Source of the DNA: Sipunculus nudus
Lineage: Eukaryota; Annelida; Sipuncula; Golfingiida; Sipunculidae
Length of the DNA: 64,000 nt
Reading direction: 5' to 3'
NCBI GenBank assembly: GCA_026874595.1
Contig: CM049310.1
Span: forward strand, 43,591,558 to 43,655,557
The position numbers were made by a program, and so were the translations under genes. Positions within the stretch are counted from its first letter, which is position 1; every line of letters starts with the position of its first letter. This document shows, one piece after another, positions 1-15,500 of this stretch. Below the pieces are notes generated by a model that saw nothing but the letters and a program-made list of their open reading frames with translations, was not told where the DNA came from and did not search any database.

Positions 1-493
1 ATATTTGATAACATAAAATTTACAAATAAATTATATTTAACGGATTTGCAAACCTTTCATTCTTCATCTTACGTCGTAAGCGACTAAAATTATATGCATG
101 TAACTGCATTTGTAACGTAGGCCTATATTTTACTTAGTACTTACACTGTTGAATGGAAAGAGATGAAAGGTAATCGTGAACCATGGCTAAGCGTTAATTG
201 GTCAGTTCTATTAAGGAAGCTCATTGCACTTAATAAAAATTAAGCTGGGAAACAAAGAGTGGGTGGGCTGGTGAGAAATTTATCACTAACTGAAACTGAC
301 AGCAGCCAATATATCTATTTATTAAGATATTGCAACAATATAATTTTTTTGGAAAGGATACACGTTTATCGGCATTCACGTTTTCCTCATCCCTTGAATA
401 CTATAAATGATATTAATACTTTAAAACACACATATTGCTAAACACAAACAGACGTTGCTATGCATCACGATTTATGTAACACCTACAGTGTAC

Positions 494-598
494 GTCATCC
501 AGCTTCTGTTGCAGGGTGTCGTACTTCTCAATCATATTGTCCAGGGTGAAGTTCAGTTTGGTCACGACCTCATCCGGGACACTGATACCGGAGGGCTC
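494..598 (-). CDS. Gene 1 exon 22 (last exon seen)
   Basis: Acceptor TTTTTAG, phase 0. Encodes SVPDEVVTKLNFTLDNMIEK then YDTLQQKLDD, likely a helix or short coiled coil. The donor could be GTACAC (end 494) or the AG|GTGTTA site 11 bp further on (end 483). The first is used here, and the choice is uncertain. No stop is seen, so the gene continues beyond position 1. Confidence 0.7.
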
Positions 599-3500
599 CT
601 AAAAAGATAATACCAAGAGTGTAAACATACATGTAATGTAGGCCTATCATTTTATTTCGTGTCTATTTAATCTGTAGCAAAATTGATTAATTTTGTTTTA
701 TAATCAACAGATTTTATAAAGGGGGAATATTATTAATGATACTTTACTGTTTATACCGTAAAGGTGTAATGATTGTCAAGGTATAATTAATTTATCCATA
801 CTTTATCTAGCTGAAAAAAAAACCAATATATCACTGTTGATGGTGGTATATGAGAGGCTTTATTTCTATATTAAAAGAACATGGACTATCAACCTCCATG
901 GAAACTTTACCCCAAAAAAATGTCCAGTTGATAATTTGTAGAATCAAAATGTCAGTATAGCGCTGCTCAGAAACATATACGTAAACCATACAAGCCATAA
1001 ACCGACCTGTCCGATATGTCGGTTAATGAGCGTCAGATCTCGTATCATCTTCCTCTCATGGTCCGTGATGTGGTTCCTGCCGATCCCGGAGGCCGTTGGC
1101 GCAGCCTTCTTATCCCCATCTTTAGTATCCTTCCCAGCGTCATCCTTAGTTTCAGCAGCCCGCTCTTGAAACATCACTTCCTGCTTTGATTTTGCATCGG
1201 CAGGTGGCGCTGCTTTCGCTTCCTCGACAGGTGCCGCAACCGTCGCGGCGACGATACTCTCGACGTTGCCGAGTCTCCCCGGAGGTAGGGGCTTCATGTT
1301 TGGGTCCGGTGGCAGGTCAGCGTAACGGAAATGCTGTTCAGCCAGGTAGGATTTAAACACACGCTCATAGTGGGGAAGACGATCCTTACTGTAAGCGACA
1401 GGATAAATCGTCAGTTGAAATTACACGCTGGCTACACATGATACCTGTATGTGCGATTCGCACAAATTACATATGTTCTGTTTACAATATAATAAGTAAT
1501 AATAACCAAATAGAAACTACTTTAAACATATCATAAATACAATAAACCTATAGCTGAGAATGCAGAAATATTGCAAACTATTTTCTGGACACCGATGACG
1601 TATAGGTTAACTTTACCACAGGTGCTTTAATCCTAATTAATGAAGATATTGTGCTTGTTTTGGATAACGTACCTCAAAATGTATCGTGTTCAGTAAATTC
1701 AAGATAAGTATCGAAACTATGCGGGAGATTGACTATTATTTTAACTTAAGGATTCCAGCGACTGTCGCTTTACGTCATATATATACCGACTCTGATATAG
1801 GGACAGTTGAAGCGCACGAGGCCGTCAATAAGAGGTACATTGTTTTGTGCTTTAAATTTGTTTAGGTTCGGTAGATACTGAGGGAATGTACGTGTGTCTG
1901 ATCATAATTCTTACTGTATTATGCAGAATTTGGCCAGGAAGTCCAGCGGGTCCTGAATTTGTTTAAGCTCCTGTTTGGTAACCGGGGCAACCGTTTGCTT
2001 CTTGATCATCGCCAGGCGATCCCTGTGCCAAATAGAATATATATTATCAACAGCAAATGGCTATAGAATAAGATTGTAATGCGTATTTCGGTCATACACT
2101 GGATATTTCTAATATAATTACCTTTACAAATGTCACATTGACTTTGCCTTAAAATATCTATACTCTACAGAAAAATGTCATAAATGATTTGATTTTTATT
2201 TCATTATTATACAAGACGATTCCGACATTTTGCAAATACCGTTCTATGGCGGGTAAACTATCAATTTCAATGGGACATTTCTCAGGACTATTTAACAATA
2301 TGTTGATATGACTATTTAACAAGGATTTATTGCATGAATATTTCCTAAAACTTCACAAGTATTTAGAACTGGCAATATAAGGACACAAACTTTCTCTTTC
2401 TGCGTGGTCTAAGTTTTGGAGGTGGTCTGCGCTGAGGCGGAGGTTCCGGCATGGGAGGCGGCGCCTCAACGTTCGTCTGACTGACCTCACGTTTAGGGCG
2501 ATCCTATAACAACAAATCATTACATAGAGTATAATGATGTCATATTGAAAGCCATACTGCCATTTAATTAAATGTCATACCAGCAGCTTCAACCTTATTC
2601 AGAAGACAAATTTAAGGCCACAGTCAAATCCTTTAATTAAATGTGATAGTAAATCCTGATCGCACAGTGTGTAATTTTATATTTACCACATATCAAAATA
2701 TCCACATATAATGTATTACTTACCACATATAAGTTGATTTAAAAATGAGGGAAAATTTCTTGATATGGCTGTCGAAAGGGGCCAAGTAGTCTCACATACA
2801 TATTGCAAACTAGAGCTGAGAGGATATTTTGCTGACTTGATATAAACTTATTTATTTGACATGGATTATACAAATAGTTATTTTAACTAATCGAGGCACT
2901 CTCCGTGGCTCAGGTGGTGGCATTCAATAGTGTTAAGAGTTTGAGGAAACCGGAGAACCCGCAGAAAATTACCGGCCTTTGACAGGCAACTACAACCCAC
3001 TCTCATGGCCACACCGGAGATCGAACCCGGGTCGCCAGCGGAGAGAGCCGAGCATTTTACCCCTAGACTGTCCAGCCCCCAGGCTTATCTTGCAATCTTT
3101 TGAAATAGAGAGCAAAACGTTTAGCATTGTGTTATTTATCAAACTCCTGGCTTTCAGTCAGTTGGCAGATTTTGATTAGAATTGTATTATATTAACTGAA
3201 AAAGAAATGTGACACATTATTATTCCTTTTATTATATTATTATTAGTATTATGATTATACCGATCCTCGTCTAACAACATATAATGGCGTCTTTAAGAGA
3301 GATTACTTACAGGCTCGGCATACTCAGGAAGTGGTGGCGGCACCGGAGGTTGTAAAGCCGGAAGTGGAGGTGGCTCTACTCTCGTAGGTTGAGGTGAAGG
3401 TGACCTTGGCGGGGGAGTTGGCGTTCTTCGTTTTGGCAACTGTGCAAGTAAAAGCATACCTCGTCTGAATATCTGTGATGTCATCTTTTACTGTAAAGTA

Positions 3501-6500
3501 ACAGTTTCTGATCAGTTTGAGTAATTTTTTAAGAAATCCTTATTACTCAAATGTGTAATAAATTCAATGTACAGTCTCTGAAGTCATAAATATAAAATCT
3601 TAGAGTATGCTTGAAAAATTTGCATGATGCTCAGTTATTAATCGTTTAGAGCAAGAAAACAGATGTATGAGCACACATGGCATGCTTCATGAATAAGCAT
3701 AAACTGCGTAGATTAAAAACGAGAGACACGGAATTAAATGTCGATGACGAAAGTGTCACCGGACGGAGCAGCAACAGAAAAATAACAGCTCCTGCAAGGA
3801 CCACAACCTGTTGATATTCATGCCACAGATCATCATGCATGTAAAAGCAAACATGGCAATGTATGTTTAACCCAGGCTGCAGATAATCAGACAAATGTAC
3901 CTGGTGGTTTCAGAAATTTCATTGAATTTAACCTCAATTTAGAGACGATTTAAATATCAGATAATTTAATTTTCTTCATGTGATTAGGTGACGGTATGTC
4001 TATAATAATACGTTCAATTCTTTACTTCAGTATTTCGGAAGGTAGGTTAAAAACATAAGGGTTCACTGCATGAAAATCCGTCATGTTTAAAGTTGGCTAA
4101 CCGAAGATTATAGTCTGAGCAAAGTAGAAAAACTTTGAATAAACTTATATATAAAACGACTGAGCCGACAATAAGATTGCAGAAGTGTCTTAAAAAAAAT
4201 GTTTATGGAAGTCATTTTAGAGAAAGCTACTTAATTTGGGTGCTGATCGATGTTCAGATACAAGGAATTTTCGAAATCAAAACTAAGCGCATATTTCTGA
4301 AACCATTTGCGTTAAAAGACAAACATAGATGCAGATTAAGGGTCAGTGTACCACAGTAACAACATTGATCCAGGTACCCTTGATTCTGTACAAAAAGCGA
4401 GCGATATATATATTAATTCGTACACATATACCTCTACTTCTTCTTTCTCCTTTGGCTGAAAAGTTTAACACATAAAAAACGTGAAAATAATGTAAACTAG
4501 ATTTTAAAAAGACGGAAGTGATTTATTCTTCAAGTCCTGAGAATTTATTACACTTACTGAGGTTAGATGATTAATTTATTTGTTTCTTCTAGCAACAGCA
4601 ATTATTTAATCTAAACCTTTAATTTATTTCATGTTTCCAAAGGTTTATTAGAAATGCAGCAGTGAAAAGGCACCGTAAATACGTGACAAACCAAGGCAGT
4701 TTTTTTTTTTATAAAGCTAAACACAGTAATGTGAATGAGCAAACTCATGCAATCCAAGGAACCAACCATACAAAACCCTTAAGGATTCGCAATACACGTA
4801 AAAGCTGCAATACTAAATCACCAATTGTAACAAATCATCCCCTTTTGCCTTCAACAGTGTTATCCGGAAAATATGGTCCAGTATGAATTCTAAAAGAAAA
4901 TAATTCCAAAACAGGTTTTACATAAATCTTTTTGATTATAAGGGTCATAACTTTACTTATTACGTTTTATTGATGTTTTTGTTTTTGCGTTTGTTTTACC
5001 TCTGGTAAAGGTGGTGGTGCCTCGATCAACTCTCGTTTTTTCTCTTTCTTTGGCGGCGGTTTGACCGGCTCCTCTTTGGGGGGTTCTTTCATCGGAAGTG
5101 GTTCTTTTGGAGTTTCCGGTTTTGGAGGCTCTTTTCTGGGTTCTTCCACTGTACATACATAAAACAATTAATCGTATCTTTATAAATATTAATAAAATGA
5201 AAATTGTCTCATCAAACAAAATATTCTGCTTTCGTTTCTCTTGCATGATTCTAAATAAAATACTTAATAGTTCCCTGACAACAATCAGTTATTGTAATAA
5301 GTATTTACTTACCAGGAGTCGGTGGCTTTGGTTTCTTGTCAACTGAAATAGAGATATGAACTTTATATATGATATGCATGAACGCGTCTCCGTGAAATAC
5401 ACAACGGAGAAATTTATTATGTTAATTTTCCAAAATATGACAAAAGAAAAGATATATAGAAGAAAATGTATCTCTGTTATAAATCCCTGTTGGAAAATAG
5501 AAAAACAGAGTCATAACTCATTTCGGTATGTATTAAAGTACATATGCATAACAGCATTCCGTATTAGATCAATTAGTAAAATGATTAATACTTTAAATGC
5601 ATAATTACCAATAGTACATAGGCTTATGCACTCGGACTTTTCCTTAATGTGCCTTATAATCATTTCCAATTTGTCTTTAATAATATTTAATTTTAAGATT
5701 ATATACTTTTTGATGGCAAGCGACTTACCCTTTATAATAACTTCCTTCTTTTTAGGCTTTTCTGGCTCTGAAGTTAAATAAAACAGTTCCTATTAATTTC
5801 TTCCCCTAAAAGCGAAGTATGACGGTATGAATACTGGTATATAGTGTTGATTTAGGGTTTTATATACCCATATTCACGTTGCATTGTAGTGTGTTTTAAA
5901 ATAGATTTCAAAATTCTGTTGTTCTCATAAAATGTTAAATCAATTCTTGTCTACCTCACATATTTTAGGGACATTTTAGGATACTGCGACATCAATATCA
6001 TTACGTGTTATTTTACTTTCTAGAATGGTTAAAAGATGGCACCATTCATCAGACTGTGTACATTCGCCGTAAATAATCACTAGTCTTGCATTTTTTTTTT
6101 CATAATACAAAGACGACTTATCAACATGATCTTCAGTTTTTCAATGAAATAAAATATGATGTTAATTTTTAATACTATAGCTTTAAATCCATTAGGATAT
6201 ACTAATGGTATATACACAAGGATTTGCGTTCCACAGAAGTTACTAAAGAACTGAAACGCAAATATTCTACATCTGTCATAAACATATACGTTTTCACTGT
6301 GCGTATTGTAAAAAAAATCATAATTTTCCATTCACGTCCAAATATAAGAGATTGTGGACGTCTGTAAATATATATATATATATATAATTATGATAAAACG
6401 GAAAAGACATGCAGTATGATCAGCAGAGTCGCCAATGAACTGTTAATTAAGTTTAGATGTAAGGATTAGTGGAGAGAAACACATGCATGCATGGACATAT

Positions 6501-9500
6501 TGGAGAGGATGGGTTATCATTACTTGAGAAAAATGCAAAATGTACATAAGTACTGTATTATTATATTTACATATGTCATTTCAGTAACATGCAATTCAAG
6601 GTAAAACACAGAACGACAAATACATGATGACACGTAGACACGTACAAAGAAAATAAGACATTTTGCATGCACTATATCTACTACACAAAGGGCGATAGAT
6701 AGAGCCTCGGCAGAAAAGACACCGCAGTCATATATGCATGTATTTTTAAGGAGAAAATACATTATATTTGCAATTGCGCTATCAGTAGAGAATATAGAGT
6801 CAATCCATGTTACGCAGCCTTAAACCACGTAACAGTTGGCAGCTTAGGGCAATATATGTCCCCGTCCTACAAACTTCAGGCTGTAGCATAGCGATTTAGT
6901 ATGCTGCCACAAGAATGCAAAAACAGAAGCATGGCACACGTCTTGTACGAAGAAGAGCAACAGTAGCGCTGTCGTGGCACACAACGTGTTGTAGCAACAT
7001 GTTTCTGACATAGCACATTAAAAACCGCTGATTATTGCATAGCATATGTAACAATGGCACAGGCTATGGCATAGCAACAAATGCACGTGTTACAATGAGA
7101 GAGATCTGGCATGGCAGTTAGTTGTTATGATAGAGAGACCGTTTTAAAATGTCAACAAAACGTACATGAATTCTTCACGTACGTCAGTTTATGGTCTCTT
7201 TTTGGAGAAAAGATACTAAAGGCTCTAATTGCAAAGCAGACGACAAGAGGTTGCTATGGTTACTACAGGCTACGGCTACGGCTTGTTGTCTCACCTTTTT
7301 CCTGAGACGTCGGAGGTATTGGAGGGAGAACGGGATAAGGGTCTTTTTTCTGGACCACTGGGGGTGTTTTGGGCGGGGTTGGGGGAGAAGGGGTACGAGG
7401 TTTTACCGGAATCTCCGGTGGCTCTGAAATAACAACATCGTTAAAGAAAATGTAATATACGGATATTTTGTAACAAAAGCAAAGCAACATATTCTCACTC
7501 GCAAGTGATGGCCACTACCGTATCTTACCTTTTAATTAAGTACCCTGGTATATATGATGTATTGATTTTGCACATATCAGGAATATTCATGTGTCTTCAT
7601 TACAAGTATTAATATTTTTAAATTTTAAATGATACAGCTTTTATTTAATTTCTGAACCCGTATTGGCAAAGTACATGAACATGTCTTTCGCATTGATGCG
7701 ACTGAAACAAAATTAAAAAATATAAGTAACTTGACAACGTTCATTTGGCATATATTACCTATATGTATATATTATGAAATATGCCGATCGATGCTTACTT
7801 GTATACTATATGTATTAACCCTTGTATTAATATAGATATAATAATATAAACAGAATACTGATTCTTACATAACATCATTCTCAAAACAATAAATTCAGGC
7901 CACATGAATACATAAGCACTGAAAGTAGATCCTACACTACATAATCAAGCAATATGTACAGACTTTATTCTGACTATTCCGTTCATTGGTATATATAAAC
8001 AATAAACTACAAGATACAAACACAATTCCTGTGACCATTGGTTCTTGATACAGGGTCAACATGCATTGTAAAGAGAAGCTGTATATAGTTAAGGTCATAT
8101 TTCATGCTTTTCTGGTGAGAGCGACATAATCGTGATAATCGTTTTTTTTAATGATGTTATAACAAACGTTCCTAGTAATGTACGTGCTTATACATGAAAA
8201 TTGTGCCTCTAAGTGAAAATGAAGGAAAAACATTGATAAGTGATATTCGTGGGTGAAGGGAAAACATCAGTCAAACAATTTTTATGCTTTCCATTAGCAT
8301 AAACTATTTTTCATTGTTTTCACAGAAGTAATTTTATAGAAAATGCGATTTAAATATTATCTCCTACTACGGAAGAACTTAAGAAACATGATGAGGTACA
8401 TGCAGGAAAGGTCGACTCATATTACAAATCAATAATTATATATTTCGAATATCTACATATGTAGGGTTCAGATATATCAGTTGTTGCTATATATTTACAA
8501 TGTAATGCGTAGTCTTTACATGGGTCATGTGCTGTTTAATCACTGTGGAGTAGTAAATTTTCTCTTTCCGCACTTTATTTCCTTTTTACGGTTGCTTAAT
8601 TATGTTACAACATAGAACTTATGGATCCTGTTAGACTTCATTAACATCCCTTAAAATCGTTTAATTAAAAAAATGCTAATATCAGTGCGGATATATAATC
8701 CCAATTTGTCCGAAAACGTGAGTTTCAAATAACCAGTAAGACCACAAGTAGGAACCAATATCGTGAATTAATTAAGCTCACATGATAAAAGTCAACAAAT
8801 GTATGCAGATTTAGTTAATGTAGTCGTGAAAGAGATTTAATGAAAGGACACAAACGTGTATGTGCATTGTAAAGTGGTATTGTAATGGTGCATGTTAACG
8901 GTAATACCGAAAATGTACACTGTAATAAATTGTGAGTTAACAAAATCTTGTGGGTGCTGAACATGCAATAAAATCATCTAACTACTGGTGCGATGGGCAT
9001 GTCGTAATAAGCTTTATATAAACCTATATTATCTTGTTCTACTGTGATTATCGGTGGTAATAAAACCGGGAAGTTGGTTTTCTGTGGAGGGACGCTCGCC
9101 TCCTCTGGCAGTATAGGTTTCCCTGAGGCATAGTAAAAATGTAATACATCAAAAGACATACATTAGAGAAACATATAGATGTACCTATTTTTGTTTTCAT
9201 TTTTGTGTGTGCATGCACTTTATAGAATGTTTACGATGGAACTTCAGGCCATCGCTACACATGTTATCGTATTGTCTGAGTGGTTTAGAAAAATATAAGG
9301 CAACGAATACTGCATATCAGTTTATCAATAAAAAAAATTCTTTATATTAAGTAGTAGTGTTTTTATTGGCTGCAATATGCAAAATGAAATGTCATTGGTT
9401 ATGAACAATATTTTCAAAATTTGAATTCAACGAACTGTATACAGTGAGATAAACATTAGTTGGTCTTCCATTACATATTTGAAATAGCGATTGTACATAA

Positions 9501-12500
9501 GCGAGTAGATCTGAAAAACAAAACAAGCATCATAAATATTTCCTAAGCCACAATGTATATAATGCTATACCACCTTTGTGGTTGATAACACATTGATACC
9601 TGTATATTATACACTCAAAACAAAGCAAAGTATAACGGCAAAGTTTATAAGGCAATATACATGCACCGCTATACATGGTCTGGATAAAGGTACACATCCG
9701 TGACATGGTGTGAACGGATGACACAGGACGGAACTTACTGAAATAAAGATTTTACGTACGTTTCTTTCACATTAAATTACACGACAGTTGGCAGACGAAC
9801 GATCAAGAAACAAAGTGAAAGTATAAATTATGTATACATGGAGGTTAATTAATGCAATCAGCGGTCTCATCGTTACTTTTTTTCCAAATTCCTTCACATT
9901 TTTTATCCTTGTTAGGATATGTGCAGTTACTCCCACACCTTAAACGATTGGACACGATCAGTGCATCAATATGTGTTGATATGGTATATATTTTAGCTTA
10001 ATATCACACAGAACTGTTCCAGTCAGCAAGTACCTTTGGAGGTACACTTCACAGTTGTTCATCTCTCAAGTGTCCTACAAAGTATCTGGTGGGCAATAAA
10101 GAAAATATGGTGGTCAATGTGAAACCATACTTACTTTGGTCGTAATGTTTGTATGATAAGACATCTTGTTTAAAGTATAGTCTTAATATTTGAAACATTC
10201 TCTCGTGTTCAGCAGTGCAACGTTGATGGCACATTAAAGTCTCACCGTTCCGTCTGCCAACATGTCAGTAAATGATATAACCTTACAAATACATTGTATA
10301 TTTCTGAATGGTATGGGTCCAGGGAGGGCACTACTACACACAAGTAGCCACACTGAACACACAAAGAGATTTTCTACCAAAAGTTATATCTAGGAAACAC
10401 TCAAAGTTTCACAGGTCTACAACAAAGTTAAACCTTCAAACTCCGGTGAAACCAAGCGCGGGGAGTCCTCGGGCGGAGTTGGTACTTTAATTGGCACTAC
10501 TTCCGGTGCCTGTACCAAGGCCGGAAGTACAAATTGTTCTGCGCATAATCAGTGAATACATTAAAGACAGGAAGTACGTTAGATATTATATAGGATGTTA
10601 ATTTCTGAAGACCACACAAACATTGAACTCGTTGAAAATATTCTACAGAAAAAACAAAGTGTACAAAGTCATCCCTGTTTATTCAATCAACTCTTTACAA
10701 GTTGCACTTTAGAAATTTTGGAATACGAGAAAGATTAGATGTTAAAACATACACTTATTAATATTACCATTAAAATAATAACTCATTACAATCTAACTTC
10801 ATCATAGGAAGATGGGAAAGCCTGAAAGATGAAATACTGATTGTAAAATACAATCTGAAATATAAAAGTTTTGAAATTGAAAAAAAAGACCATTTGACCA
10901 TCATAGTGGAAGTTCCTAATCCTACATCCCAGATAACATATGAAGTAGTATGTATAAACCCTGATTCCAGGAATGTGTTATACTCACTTTACGGAAGTAA
11001 TTATACAAATTCTTACCTTGTGGAATGTCCACACCGGAATCTGGCGAATCCGACCGGGAAGGAGTCTCTCTGAAAAGAAGAAAAAATAACGGAAACACAT
11101 TTTCAGATTCACGACACTAGGGACAATTAGATAGAAAAACATTAAATTAGTTATTTAATATGTTATGCAGTCATTCATACCTGTATAGATTACCTTGCAC
11201 CAAACTTTTCCTATTGTGAATATAATTTTTTATTATAAAGCTGCAAGTCGGGAAGGAATGACGTATGTTGCTGATACGGTATGTTGGCAGACACATGATT
11301 TCAGATTTTGTTCTAACGTACAGGCGTTTGGGCATCTTAAAAAGACAGCTGATGTTTCAAGCAATTCGTAATTTAAAGTATGTGTATTGTATTTTGTGCA
11401 TCCTGATTACATAATTACAATGAATATATGCTGGAATGTATCTTTCCAGTATCAGGAATAATGTTTAATTTGATCATGTAATGATCCTTAAAAGTGTATG
11501 TATATACAGATAAACAATAACTAACAGAGAAGACGCCAAAACATGAATCCGACACATGCAACAAAACACCAACCTTTATCATGTACAGGAACGTATTACT
11601 TATTAAGCAAACTATTCAGAAGAAGAAAATATGACACAAAGGAATGTGTGATAAGCTGAAATGTTTAATTTCTGACCTCTCGCGTGTCGGAGGTAAGGAT
11701 GGTATTTCCACTTCGTCCTCCCGTTTCCGTGTAATTTCAGGGGTAGGCCGTGGCTTGGCGGGAGGTGTTTCAGTTTTATCCCTTTCTTTCATTGCAAATT
11801 TGCTAGGTTCCTGAAATAGTCGTAAAGTTTCATGTAAGTGAAAATATACTCAGGTGAGAAAAGGAAATTCATTGTGGTTATACGTCTGATAAGGGTATTA
11901 TTATGTACCTTAAATAAACATGAACTGCCAAAATTATTTGGCATATCAGACTTTCAGTTATGTAACATAATCCTTCTTTAATTTAAGAGTTGGTTGTAAT
12001 TTTCCTTTAAGAATTTCCCCTATCTGCCGGGTCAAGTATCTGCCGGGTCACGTGATGAACGTCTGATTATTTTCGACTCACCGTCCAAAGAGTTCCCTCC
12101 CTGCTCAGCCACGTAATCTGTGACGTCACCAGGAAATAGTCTGATTATTTTAAACTCACTTTCCATGGATTGTCCTCCGTGTAAGGTCACGTGATCTGTG
12201 AAGTCGACAGTAATTAGACCGGTTACGACTTACCTTCCACAAGCTGCCCTTTCTGCCGGGACATGTGATTTATTTAATTATTAATGGTTCACCTTCAATT
12301 GACTCCCCTTTCTAATTGGTCACGGGACATGTGATGTAATTAGTTATTAGTTTGGTTAGTAACATCTCACCTTCCACAGACTGCCCTCCCTGCTGGGCCC
12401 GTCCACGAACTTAGTCAGCTCCTTGTCGCTCTTCTTTATTTTGAAGCCGTCTCCCTGAGGAATGTCGTAATCACGGTCTTTGCTGAACGGATCCGCCGCT

Positions 12501-15500
12501 ACTGTCACCTTCTTGTCGCTCTTTTTAACTGTGAAGGCTTTTGGGGCTAAAAATGCAAATGACAATGTATACATGTATTCTGGAGGAGCTGTTTCAGAGG
12601 AAATCAGCCTCTCAGTTTTTTTTATTCGAATATCTCTAATGTACGTACAAGTGTAAAATTACAAGTATCTGAAAAATTAATTTTAATAACAACCACGACC
12701 CATTCAACTTAATGGTATTTCCTCATTCAATAATACCGTAAAGTTCTCATACCTCTTGCAAGAATATACTGGTTTACTTAACGACAAAATGTGTCACAAA
12801 ATCTAAGATACCTCGGTTGTATTTTATCTCCTGTTAAGGTAGCAACCCTTCATTTTAAATCAATCCAAAGCCATTTTAAATGGATATTAGAAAATACTCA
12901 TACACACTTGAGTTTCATGCAGATAATTGGTATATTTTTTTACTAAATGAGAATGTTTAATGGTTAAATATTTACCCTTGTATAGTGATTTCTTGTGTTT
13001 CTCAGGTTCCTTGCTTCGCTCGGTATCCAGGCCAGAGTCTTGGTCTGTTGGCTCTGTCATTCATATATACGAAAAGAAATATTACAGTTACAAAGATAAC
13101 GTATCTTCTATCAGGTATAACAAAATCATTAAAATAAAATTGAATAATTTGATTAAGGACATCCTGGTGACATTATACAATTAAAATATATCACAGCTGA
13201 ATTTTGCTTTTATAACATGGGAAAAAAATATTGTAATTTTGACCTTTGTTAAATTTAAATAAAAAAGTTTATAAGAAATTAATTTTTATTCCGAGAATAT
13301 ATGTTAATACAATAAATTCCTTTTATTCACTGTTTGCTGAGAGAGTTTGTGACAACGAATTAGGTATCTAATATATAATTTGAACATATGAATTAAAACA
13401 CTGGTTTAAACAGAGAAAATATGGTCTTCAGTATAACATGTATAATAGTTATCATTCTACGTCATACTACGCTTTTCTAGTCTACAGTATATATGTCTAA
13501 TGTATCTACCTAAGCACAAAGCAACTCAAAACTACATCTAAAGGCATAGTGTTCTACGTTTTCTTAATGTTTTCTTAGTATAAAACACCGAGTTTATTCA
13601 AGGACTGTGGACAATGAAATAATTGCGAACGAAAGTTTTAGTGCAGCAAAATAGGTCCAAAGAGTATTTTAACCTCTGTATTACGTGTGAAAGTAGGAAA
13701 GAAAAAAACCTCTTATTGGCCACTGCTTTAAATGTACATGCAGGGATTCTTCTTTTGGCGGATCCATAGTCATTTTCTGTATTTGTAAATTTTTGTATGT
13801 TTGTATTCTTTGCTCTAGGGCAGGGGTGTAATTCGATGACATATTACATATATGCACTGTATCTTATATATTTTTACAACCCCTATATTTTATTTTCACC
13901 TTTCTCCACGGGTTTCGGTTTTTCTTTAATGATCGAAGCTTCGCGCTTTCTGTGCAGGGCGGAAGCCACCTTCTTCATGAGTGACTTCCGACGCTGCTCG
14001 GCAGCACTGGTTGCCTTGGGAACATAAAACTCTGCATATTTCTTCTTAGGGGGTTCTTTTTCCGGTTCCTGCTGCCCTGATCCCCACACGACCATCGAGT
14101 GACGCTGACCTAATTCCTCCAGTGATGTCCCACTCCGGAGGTCAGAGGTATGTGATGTCCGCGTCTTCAAACTGTCCTGGCTTTTGCCACGTGACAGTGA
14201 CGGAGTCCGGGTCCATCCGCGTTCAAGGGGATTGAAAAAACTACTAAAGATGGTTCCTAGGAGGTCGAAGGTCAACAGAAAAAGGTCATTAAGCTAAAGA
14301 TGCCTTCTGCATTATATAATGGATGGATTTATTCTAATCTCAGCTGTCTCCATTAGCTCCTATCTAACTTGTACAACGGTATTTTTTTTGTGCGTGAATG
14401 ACTCAGTGTCCATATGAAGGTAAAATAATATAGCAAAAATGTCTATTTTCAATGATAGTTATTTTCCATTCCATAAACCTGTTTATGTTGCAAAACGAAT
14501 TCCTCTTTAATTCTTTTCACAAGCTATAAGTCGGGGTTTACGAAAATGAATTTGTTCAATGTACAGAGCATTCCTAGGAGAATGTTTCCATGGGAACGTA
14601 CCAAAATATTTCCTAAACCTCTTAAATTTTTAACATTTGTATCCATCCATTATATTCACAGATTATTATACTATCAGATCGAATAAATCCACGACTTGTG
14701 AACACAAGTGCATGATCAAACATTCTGGAAAATGATTGTTTTAATTGTACAGCCATTGAAAACATTTACATGAACGTGGATTTACTCGGCCGTTCAGAAG
14801 ACATAAAGTGAGACTATTCAGACTATAATAAAAGTAAACCGCAAATTAAAGGGAAAATGCACACAAAATAAAATGGAAAATGTGAAATAGGTTAGATCAT
14901 GAAATGGTTACTTCTGATTTATGAAAATTGATATTTTACTGTGATCTTCCAATCCTGAGACATTTTAAACACAAACTCCTTGCTTCAGAGAGTTATTTGG
15001 TAAAAAATTCAGAAGTAGTTTTTAAGGTTGGTTTTTAAAATGTTCAAATGTTCAAAAATCCACAATAGCTTTAAATATATATTTGCTTCACAGAATACAT
15101 TATATTTTATGTACATTTAATAACATCTATGACATTTAAAGTAATATCACTTCTGTTGAATTACAAGACTTTTTACATAAATATAGAATTAAGGATTTTG
15201 AAAAAAAAACAAACTTCTTTTTATTTCCTAAAGTCTACTTTTACTAATCTTAATACAGTTCTAATCTATAGTACAAGCAAACTACTTTTCTGTAGATCAA
15301 AAGATTAGCTTTTGTTTTAATTTGAGTGCAATCAGAATACATCCAAAGTCTCTATCCAAACATCAGACACTTCCACTACTTCAATTTGGAATTAGATAAG
15401 AGTCTGAGACGCCTTTGCTTAGAAAGAACTTTGGTGGACATATTCTTGTTGCCGACAATTAGAGATGATCTAGATTGTGTTTTGATCGCTTGCAGACACC

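Larger units (their letters stand above)
5768..10433 (-). other. Gene 1 introns around exons 12 and 13
   Basis: Between the listed exons this is AT-rich intronic DNA with a TA microsatellite near 6370. I see no further exon. Small exons with weak splice sites could be missed. Confidence 0.5.

Noticed and set aside
259-441. Short plus-strand open frame near the window start
   Set aside because: No motif, no splice support, AT-rich codon use expected by chance.
2893-3080. Functional tRNA gene
   Set aside because: A and B boxes are present, but there is no acceptor-stem pairing and a SINE body follows.
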